From Brachycybe producta (taxonomy: Eukaryota > Arthropoda > Diplopoda > Playtdesmida > Andrognathidae), in contig JAUPFP010000003.1 of the NCBI GenBank assembly GCA_036925085.1, positions 10,083,008 to 10,147,007 on the forward strand: 64,000 bases of DNA. The letters are read 5' to 3'. How positions within the stretch are numbered: the stretch's first letter is position 1; the number at the start of each line of letters is the position of its first letter. The position numbers and the translations under genes were made by a program. This document shows, one piece after another, positions 57,188-64,000 of the stretch. The notes under the pieces are model-generated. The model was given only the letters and a program-made list of their open reading frames with translations, searched no databases and was not told the DNA's origin.

Positions 57188-57669
57188 ATTTAACCTAATA
57201 CTATTTCACATGAATTTGTTCACCTAAAGTTCACCTAAACCTTTTTCTCTAAACAAATTCACCTAAAATATATTTTGCCTAAAGGAATTTTTCTTCTAAA
57301 CCATTTCATCTAAGCAAATTTGTTGCAACAAGTTTTAAGGCAAAAAGTATTTTAGGCAAAATGTGTTTTAGGTGAATGGTATTTAAACAAGTTTGTTTAC
57401 GTGAAATGGTTTAGAAGAAAAATCTTTAGATGAAAATTTCTTTAGGCAAAATATATATTAGGTGAATTTGTTTAGGTGAAAAGGTTTGGGGTGAAATACT
57501 TTAGGTGAACAAATTGAGGTGAAATAGTATTAGGTTAAATGTTTTTCTATGAAAATGTATTAGAACTTCCTTTAGGTGAATATTCATTAGGTGAAAAGAT
57601 TTAGGGGTATTGTCACTTAGGTGAACTAACATTTAGAATATTTGAGTTAGGTGTAATTGTTTAGGTTAA
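57188..57669. repeat. Foldback array built on TTAGGTGAA
   Basis: The left side repeats TTCACCTAAA and the right side TTTAGGTGAA. ATTTAACCTAATACTATTTC (57188 on) is exactly answered at 57519-57540. Same architecture as 38055-38522 but a different word. Confidence 0.72.
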
Positions 57670-57674
57670 TGGTC

Positions 57675-57800
57675 TGTAACACCCAGCAACTCCCGTTTCC
57701 ACCAAAACCATAGCCAGGGGGGGTTTGATACTCAAAGGACCATGATCACTTGGACCTGGGTATACCTCGTAGGTGTATACAGGTCTAAGGTATAAATGGT
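57675..57800 (+). mobile_element. LTR fragment related to 37247-37941
   Basis: Begins TGTAACACCCAGCAACTCCC and shares AAAACCATAGCC, AAGGACCATG.TCACTTGGAC, GTATACAGGTC and AAGGTATAAA with the solo LTR at 37247. The 3' part is missing; a GGCTCCGCCC MITE follows at 57840. Confidence 0.72.
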
Positions 57801-57839
57801 TATCAGTTGCATATTTACAGATCCTAATTGATTTTGGGC

Positions 57840-58040
57840 TGCCATTTAGAAATCGGGACAAACTTCAGTTGGCTCCGCCCTTTTTAGGACGAACGCAACT
57901 TATAATTGATTGGTTATGTAGTCTGATATCACATGCTCCGCCCTTTTCAACGTCGAACCACACAACAAACCAATTAGAAGTTGCCGGTCGTCATAAAAAG
58001 GGCGGAGCCAACTGAAGTTCGTCCCGATTTCTAAATGCCT
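57840..58040. mobile_element. GGCTCCGCCC MITE copy 3
   Basis: TTTAGAAATCGGGACAAACT...GTTCGTCCCGATTTCTAAA with GGCTCCGCCC and GGGCGGAGCC arms. The central CRE is mutated (TGATATCA). 201 bp, within intron 1. Confidence 0.85.
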
Positions 58041-58049
58041 GTGATTTCG

Positions 58050-58452
58050 GCACTAGGGAGACGGAGCTACTGCTTGTAGTCAATCAGAAGTAATGTAAAG
58101 AAATTGACTGGTGCATAGCTCTCTCAGACTACTGAAAATGACTGTGACCTGTCATTTAATACTATTATAAATGACTGAATGCAAAATGACTGAACTTTTC
58201 AATCATTACTACTGCCAGAGTACATAATTTCTTTCAATCACAAAGCAAAAAATGGCGGGTTAAAAGTTTGTGCCAGAGGGCGCTTTCTAGCTGTTTTAAT
58301 TTAAAATACAATTTATAATTTAAGTAAATTTGAAAATTTGGGGAAACTAGAAAGATGTTTATGTACATTTTTAACTATAGCCTAACCAACGCGATTTTTT
58401 TCATGTTACTTCTGATTGGCTACAAGCTGAAGCTCTGTCTCTACTGCTGTGC
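58050..58452. mobile_element. TIR element of about 0.4 kb
   Basis: GGAGACGGAGCTACTGCTTG TAGTCAATCAGAAGTAA and TTACTTCTGATTGGCTACAAGCTGAAGCTCTGTCTC are inverted repeats of about 40 bp. No ORF. Confidence 0.72.
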
Positions 58453-58513
58453 GGCTACATTCAAAAACGATCGGGTGGATGGCGGTACATCTAAGACTCT
58501 TGTGCTTGGTTAG

Positions 58514-58628
58514 TGTGGACAGTGGTTAACCGATTGCTTTGTTGAAATGGTTGTGAAGATTAGAGTGCTCGCTGTAAGCGATGGATCAACTGCGAACAAG
58601 AACATATTTGCTCCGAAATGGATGCAAG
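58514..58628 (+). CDS. Candidate exon, unidentified
   Basis: From the acceptor TTGGTTAG the frame reads CGQWLTDCFVEMVVKIRVLA and on to NIFAPKWMQ. It ends ATGCAAG|GTGAGC, a strong donor in phase 1. The next candidate exon begins GC|ATACCAGAG, which completes a Gly codon, so the two join in frame. The phase-0 start fits the donor of exon 1 at 53605. It may be exon 2 of the right-hand gene or belong to a nested gene. Confidence 0.45.
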
Positions 58629-58988
58629 GTGAGCATTTCAAGGTAACCCGAGCAAACATCGGCGTGCACGCGCAAATGTTTGGTCTTGCTCGCTCTTTCG
58701 ACAAATACCGGGCTTTAGGGAGAAGAAAAAAAACAGTTTACCATTTATTAACTTGTATGAAAGTGGATTCCTAAATAGGCTTTTCTGCTTACCTTCTAAT
58801 AACAAAATAAACAAGTTTGGGGAATTTATAGTAATTCTTTCTACTGCATTCGGATATACACTGATGCAAAAGTCCAGTTATGTTCTAACTTATTGCAAAA
58901 AGTACATCGCCAGAACTTCTAAAATGTGCGATCAGAATAATTGAGATAATTTTAATTTTGTTGTACTTCTAAATTAAAATTGTTATAG

Positions 58989-59170
58989 GCATACCAGAGA
59001 TGCCTTTGCCATCATGGGTGAGACACGGTCAATTTTGCATTTATGAAGTTCTTCAAATGGCGGGTAGCAACCAAGCAACAGTTCGAAACGTTGTGTATGT
59101 ACGTGAAGAACATATTCAGCACTATGCACAGTTTTTGTTAAAGCTGAAAGGTGTTTCTGATGAACGAAGG
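58989..59170 (+). CDS. Candidate exon joined to the one at 58514
   Basis: Acceptor TGTTATAG, then (G)IPEMPLPSWVRHGQFCIYEV and MAGSNQATVRNVVYVREEHI up to a Leu/Lys-rich end. The reading frame is coding-like. The donor is uncertain: AGG|GTGTCT after 59170 and TAT|GTACGT after 59096 would both give phase 0 and fit the exon at 60665. The frame runs on to 59227, but from 59197 it is MITE sequence. Confidence 0.42.
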
Positions 59171-59196
59171 GTGTCTAGGAAAATGGACCTTCTTAA

Positions 59197-59915
59197 AGCG
59201 ACCATTACCCCCAGGATTTTTTGTTGAAATATCGTCTAGACTTACCCAACAGTTGTTAAAATAATTTTTTAAAATTAAAAATAAGATATTAAAATTATTA
59301 AAAAAAAACCTTAAAAATGAAGTGACTTTTATTAGTCACCAAACAACGCCATTTTAAATTTCTAAAAACGAAAGTCTTCCCCTCAATTTAGTGGCAAATG
59401 TTGTCATCTCACATTTCCATAATTCCTTAATCAAATAATGTATTCCCTAGTCATGTTAAACTCAATACAACTTTCACATCAACTCGAGAGCCACGTGGCA
59501 GGTGGGATAATCCCAATATTAAATCCATAGTAGTTTGAAATTAATAGAAAATACATGTATTTGAACAGTGAATTAAAAGTAATAGAAAATACATGTATTT
59601 GAACAGTGAATTAAAAGTAATAGGAAATGCATGTATTTGAAAAGTGAATTAAAAGTAACGTGACGTACAACACTGGCAAAAGGCTTAAATATCGGTATAT
59701 GGATATTTTTCGACTTGAGGATTATACTTTTTATTGCTTAGTTCCGATTCATGTTGTTTGGTGGCACATCTATCTGAAATTGCAAGTTTCTACCAAATAG
59801 CGATTCATTTTGAAGTTTTTTTTAAAGTAAGAATTTACTTTTAAAAAAAATAAACATTTTTACAATCATAATATGGCCACATCATATAATGGCCTTTTTA
59901 AGGTCAATGGTCTTT
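59197..59915. mobile_element. TTAA-flanked MITE, third independent copy
   Basis: Left TIR AGCGACCATTACCCCCAGGA; the right end finishes GGTCAATGGTCT; TTAA lies at 59193-59196 and 59916-59919. The interior matches parts of 38555-38770 in reverse (GAGAGCCACGTGGCAGGTGG; CTCTCGAGTTG...). Confidence 0.72.
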
Positions 59916-60080
59916 AACATGGGACTAGCAAATTAGTATAATTCAAAATTAAATAAAATAAAAACTTTGAATATTGCATCCAAAAGACCTTAATATCTTG
60001 TCCAAAACATTCAAGAAGAGTTTGCAACTGCAGTCATTGTTCAAAACTCAGTTTAAGGAGAGTAGTAGTTATGCGTGATC

Positions 60081-60415
60081 CACACCAAGCTGACAAAAGT
60101 GCAACGTGAGTTCTCAAGACGAACCCACAACGACTCAGTGCCGCAATACAAGCAAACTGGTTTTTGTTCTGTTCTGTCGTTATGATCTTAACTGGACACT
60201 TTACAGACAGATTTGAAAAAATGCTGGTAGTTCTAAGACAAAACGAAACCCTTTGTTGTTTACCGACTTGAGCTGGGACATTCGTGTTTATTTTGTTTTG
60301 TCTGCAACTTCACAAACTATTCAAAGTTGCAAAAATGTTTCAGAATTGTTGCCACATTTGTCTTGAAACACATCAGTTTCTGTGTTGTTTGTGTTTTGTC
60401 AGCTTGATGTAGATT
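60081..60415. mobile_element. TIR element with AAGCTGACAAAA termini
   Basis: CCACACCAAGCTGACAAAAG at the left and TTTTGTCAGCTTGATGTAGA at the right. Same family as the repeat at 752 and at 10285, where the left breakpoint of the tandem duplication falls. Confidence 0.72.
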
Positions 60416-60664
60416 GGCCTTTAGAATGGAGACCATGTTTTTAAGCAGATTAATTTTCACTAAACATGGCATCATGCAGTACGTGCGCGCTGGAGTGTCT
60501 ATGCTCGTAACCTCTATAATTTCATGCTTGAAGCTATTGGTTTGTCCTAACTTTTTAGGTTATCGAGTGATTTTCTTTCTGTCTAAATATATGAATGTCT
60601 TAAAGTAATTTATAACCAGCCCAAAACTTGGCGACATTTAAGCCTGATCGATTGTATATTTCAG

Positions 60665-60876
60665 AGGGAAGAGCCGTTACCCGAGCCAGTTGCAGTTCGC
60701 AAATTGGCGTCTATCTTGGAAATGACTGCCAGAGAATATGATTTTACTGGTGATGTGGGTTCAGCTTCAGACCGTGATAAAAGGCGATGCCTTCGAATCT
60801 GCCAGGCTTGGAACGAATTAAAGTTATTGGATGTTGATTTGCAACAATATAAAGAATATGTCCGGATGATGTTTCG
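60665..60876 (+). CDS. Coding exon of the right-hand gene (acidic/helical N-terminal part)
   Basis: Acceptor ATTTCAG, then REEPLPEPVAVRKLASILEM, TAREYDFTGDVGSASDRDK and RRCLRICQAWNELKLLDVDL to the split codon CG|GTACGT (phase 2). The frame has no stop and high coding character. Joined to the next exon the split codon gives Arg. Predicted mostly helical. No catalytic motif recognised. Confidence 0.68.
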
Positions 60877-61034
60877 GTACGTTTTTTTCTTCTACCTTAT
60901 GGCTTTACTATATACTTTTAAAATGCAATATCCCGTAAACCGTAATACAGATTTGTATAATATTTTCAGGGTATCGTCTACATATTATATATTAACACGG
61001 TACATATTCATTATTGTTGGTATTTATTTAGAAA

Positions 61035-61938
61035 CTACCTGTACCCGGCGTGCGTTGCAATGCCACTGAAAGAAAGAAAATGTTTTCTTGTTTTATTTAT
61101 GTATCACCCTGTGGGTGTACCCCATCTATCCCGTTCTCGTCTACATTGGTCTATACACATGGAATCATAAGGTAGCATCGATATAGTGTTGTGATATCGC
61201 TCGCCTTGGAATATTAGGCGTGTTTTGGCGCTGTGATATGGTAACACGGAGATCATAGTGGATCATAGCCGGATCACTGCAGGGTCACTGTGAGCTGTGG
61301 GCGAAAACGCTGCGTGTCACATCTGGTATGACGTGTTAAAAGGGGATGAATGTTTGATAGTTATAAGAGAGCATGGTGGTAGGTCAGGTGTGGCCTTTTG
61401 GCCTTAGGAGCGAATGTTAAAATTCCATTCTCTCATGGCACAAAGTTAGGGAAAACGGGGCTCTTTTTTCTATGTTTATTTGCAAGGTTGCTTGATGGTT
61501 TTTTGTCTGGAACTTCGTTTTCATGGTTTCTTGGTTCCATTATTATGTAGTAAAGCTGCTGTTGGGTATAATAAATTTAAGATGTACCTGTTTCAACGTG
61601 GGCTTCGCCATTTTATGTGTCCTGGTGATGTAGGTGGAGAAGTTGATCACAGCGGTTGACCGTTACTGATGATACGCATATCTTATATCAATATGATATG
61701 GAGCGCATGTCGATATCAGTGTACTGGACGGCGACATTCGTTGTTCAAATACATTGTTCTCTATGGCAATTTCAAATGTCCATAACTTGAGAACGGAACG
61801 GTATTGGAAGTTAAAAATAGTTGCGAAACCGTCGTGGACGTGCAGGAAACAACTCACCAAAGTTTTATCGCAATCGGATGGATGGTATAGGAGATCATAA
61901 GAGACAGACAGACATACATTCATTTTCATATATATAGA
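61035..61938 (-). mobile_element. Non-autonomous Helitron, minus strand
   Basis: Read on the minus strand it starts TCTATATATATGAAAATGAA after an A at 61939. It ends with a GC-rich GCACGCCGGGTACAG segment and GTAG before a T (plus-strand A at 61034). The usual CTAG has become GTAG. 904 bp, no Rep/helicase ORF. Related in end structure to, but distinct from, the Helitron at 14514. Confidence 0.78.
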
Positions 61939-62539
61939 TTTGAAGAAAAAAATGTCCCTAAAAAGTTGCAAATTTTTAAAAATGGCTTTTTTTGATGCCA
62001 TGTATAATGGAAAAGAAAAACGCCATTTTGACATGAAACACACCATTGAATTCTCTATTCAAAGATGAATTCATAAATACCAATGAAGTTAATATATTAT
62101 ATTAATAAACACAAAAACTTCTGTCATTTTTATGGGTTTTTTACCTTTGAAAAAATGGTTCTGTAAAACTTACAAGTCTGAATTTTTTTGTAGACATGCA
62201 CCAACTAACATACTAATACAGATATTTCTCAAAAGTGGTGGTATTTTGTTTGTTTGGTTGTTAGAATTTTTAATGTTCGATAAGATATTGTAGATCGTGA
62301 TATATTTATTTTTCAATACTGGTTATAATAATATAAGCAAAGTACAGAAATTATTTTAACAGTAAATAAGGGTCTTAATTATTTTTCAATCCCTATACAC
62401 AATTTAATTTTCATCAAAATTGGAGACTATGAGTGGCATGCCCTGCCTGACTGGTGATGGACTGTGTCACTAATTAATAATTCACAAGCCAAGTGCAATC
62501 AATTAACAAGTCAAGTTCAAGTTCAGTTTTCAAGTCAGG

Positions 62540-62625
62540 ACAACACAAATGGCCATGCCCCAGAACTCTCAGTATGGCAAAGCGGAGACCTTCCCCACTG
62601 CGCTACTGCGATGTTAGCAACTATA
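62540..62625 (-). repeat. tRNA-like SINE head, minus strand
   Basis: On the minus strand GTAGCGCAGTGGGGAAGGTC is a good A box of a tRNA-type Pol III promoter. The B box (AGAGTTCTGGGGC) is degenerate. Probably an old SINE or tRNA pseudogene. Confidence 0.5.
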
Positions 62626-63374
62626 AATGTTGACTAATAACTAATGATTAATTATAGTTATTAGTCAGACTAGTGATTAATGTCTAAATCAATCATGTTG
62701 CCATAATGGCTAATTAATTACTAAGGACTTGCTAGGAACTTGCTAATCACAAAATTTAAACTATAACTAATATTTTCTAGTCATTAGTCATTATTACACA
62801 ATTTATTGTAGTTATAATCATTAGTCATTTGTGAGACATATGTTTTGCCCAACTCTGCTCGTATGCAGGCTCCACACCTAATGCATACCAGTATGAGATC
62901 TCACATCAGAAGACAATTGAAAATAAAGTGGCATATGGAGCCTGTGTTGGAGAGCATATATCGACACTTCTATCGGAAGTAGTAGTGCCGTGTAATAAAC
63001 CTCAATGTGTTCACATTCCTTGCAACGTTTTCTTCGAACGATAGATACCTCAGAAAAATTGCTTCAGGTTGGGCCTGAAATGTCCCCCATTCGTACTCAC
63101 CTTGCCACACTATTGTACCACAATGTACCGTTTGGAGACAACTGGTTTAGTGTTGTTTATTTTGCTTTTTCCGGTAATATTAATATTTATTTGAAAATGA
63201 AGCTATGCGTTCAATTCGTTTTCGAGCGCTCATTGCGAGCTGCTGCAAGTGAGCGAAGAGTGAAAAAAATAGGTGTTTATGAACTGAACGCACACAATGA
63301 ATGCACGGATTGTGTACGTTTAAAATGATGATTTGTATAATCTAATCGGATGTGTTGGTTTTATTTTTCTGCAG

Positions 63375-63801
63375 CAATACTCTAATCTACACAATGTCTT
63401 GGGAATGGGATATGTTACCGCTATGTTTCAAACAGCGTTTACAGTTGGCGCTTTCAGATATACCGTTTCTTCTGTGCCAAACACTTTCTTGTCTTTTGCC
63501 GGATCCTTGGGGACAGTTCTCGATTCGGACGATGTTTTGCTGTGATCCTCAGAACGGGTCGATCGATACAAAATATCCACTACCTTTGGATCACTGTTGC
63601 ATTTCTGCGTGTTATTCGGAGCCTCGTTATGTGACACGGTCTCGAGTCGAACTTTTGTGCGCGGCTTCTTGTGAAGAAGAAGCTCTTCAGCTATGTCTCA
63701 TGTGCAATATGTGCCCTATTCTTAAAGGCGATTACTTTTTTATGGAGACGGCTTTTCGAATTCTCTATTGTATGGGCAACATTTCACGGATGACGAAAAA
63801 C
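63375..63801 (+). CDS. Coding exon, Cys-rich helical region, ZNF292/RLF-like?
   Basis: Acceptor TTCTGCAG at 63374, phase 2 entry, 142 codons, donor AAAAAC|GTTAGT (phase 0). The peptide includes MSWEWDMLPLCFKQRLQLAL, LCQTLSCLLPDPWGQF, RVELLCAASCEEEALQLCLM and FFMETAFRILYCMGNIS. The pattern of paired Leu/Cys helices with an R-x2-LL...EAL-LC motif resembles the N-terminal helical region of ZNF292/RLF zinc-finger proteins as I remember it. Identity is unproven. Confidence 0.65.
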
Positions 63802-63868
63802 GTTAGTGAAATTCTTAACATGAAACATATTCCAATTTTGTAATTTTGTTGGGTATTTTTTTTGTCAG

Positions 63869-64000
63869 ATGTCAAAGTTGGCGTGTCACGACGGATTTCA
63901 GTTGATAGAGCACATTTTGCGAAACGAGGGTCCGTTGTCTTATTCGTTGGTCGAGTGTCTCATTCAGATTCTTTTGGTTCGCGATCTTGTCGGGCCATCT
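63869..64000 (+). CDS. Following coding exon, runs off the window
   Basis: Acceptor TTTTGTCAG, phase 0; the intron before it is only 67 nt. The frame MSKLACHDGFQLIEHILRNE continues without a stop to the window end (44 codons). The K-x2-C-x5-L-I-x2-I-L-x2-E-G spacing again parallels the ZNF292/RLF helical region. The gene continues to the right. Confidence 0.68.
   Translation, partial: MSKLACHDGFQLIEHILRNEGPLSYSLVECLIQILLVRDLVGPS

Larger units (their letters stand above)
53606..60664 (+). other. Intron 1 of the right-hand gene, packed with MITEs
   Basis: About 7 kb of intron (unless the exons at 58514 and 58989 are used). It contains two inverted copies of one MITE family, two copies of another, a foldback array, an LTR fragment, a TTAA MITE and two further TIR elements, listed separately. 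Confidence 0.6.
60877..63374 (+). other. Intron with a Helitron and a SINE head
   Basis: A 2.5-kb intron. Besides the Helitron (61035-61938) and the tRNA-like segment (62540-62625), 62630-62830 is an AT-rich stretch with repeated TTAGTCATTA/TAATGACTAA words. A 107-codon ORF at 63005-63328 has no recognisable domain and no convincing splice partners. Confidence 0.55.

Noticed and set aside
63005-63328. 107-codon ORF as an extra exon of the right-hand gene
   Set aside because: No consensus acceptor or donor gives compatible phases between the exons at 60876 and 63375, and the peptide shows no conserved pattern.

Overview
This is invertebrate-like metazoan nuclear DNA: AT-rich, with long introns, GT-AG splice sites and few long ORFs. 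The transposon content is very diverse: CR1-like and RTE-like LINEs, solo LTRs, Helitrons, hAT and TTAA-flanked MITEs, tRNA-derived SINEs, foldback elements and an integrase/HECT DNA transposon. The sequence does not let me name the species. A chelicerate or another invertebrate with a large repeat-rich genome would fit.

Two host genes can be supported, both on the + strand. On the left (4942-13335) are the last five coding exons of the proteasome/INO80-associated deubiquitinase UCHL5 (UCH37). They cover the catalytic His/Asp segment, the C-terminal ULD and the lysine-rich tail; the N-terminal exons with the catalytic Cys were not found. On the right (53447 to the window end) are the first exons of a second gene. 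It starts in an ATG embedded in a YY1-type motif and encodes an acidic N-terminus followed by a helical, Cys-rich region that resembles, at low confidence, the N-terminal part of ZNF292/RLF-type zinc-finger proteins. About 40 kb of almost pure mobile DNA separates the two.

The most striking structure is a direct tandem duplication of about 8.7 kb: unit A is about 10299-19021 and unit B about 19022-27720. The units look identical apart from two C-tracts, one (TA)n tract and the junction. Each unit carries the last UCHL5 coding exon, an RTE fragment, a hAT MITE nested in another MITE, a TTAA MITE, a Helitron, an LTR-like segment, an RT fragment bounded by inverted repeats and an rve-type integrase gene. 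The right edge cuts a transposon that carries an integrase gene (+) and a convergent HECT ubiquitin-ligase gene (-). Unit B keeps the HECT gene; unit A keeps only its C-terminal tail. The duplication is either very recent or an assembly or haplotype artefact.

Region by region: 1-4941, repeats and MITEs upstream of the visible UCHL5 exons. 4942-13335, UCHL5, whose introns hold a solo LTR nested in a TIR element and a tRNA-Lys-like SINE. 10299-27720, the tandem duplication. 27627-28900, the HECT gene. 28963-32940, a 4-kb CR1-like LINE with an SGNH-esterase ORF1. 34329-35568 and 46628-47926, two broken genes of repetitive, transposon-like invertebrate families. 36-46 kb, foldback elements, tandem duplications, a solo LTR nested in a TTAA MITE, and a dispersed repeat family. 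48-53 kb, SINE, CCAACGTTGG-rich DNA, a large inverted-repeat element, a perfect 71-bp palindrome and a CRE-bearing MITE family that reaches to about 100 bp from the start codon of the right-hand gene. 53.4-64 kb, the right-hand gene, whose introns hold further MITE pairs, a foldback element and a reverse-strand Helitron.
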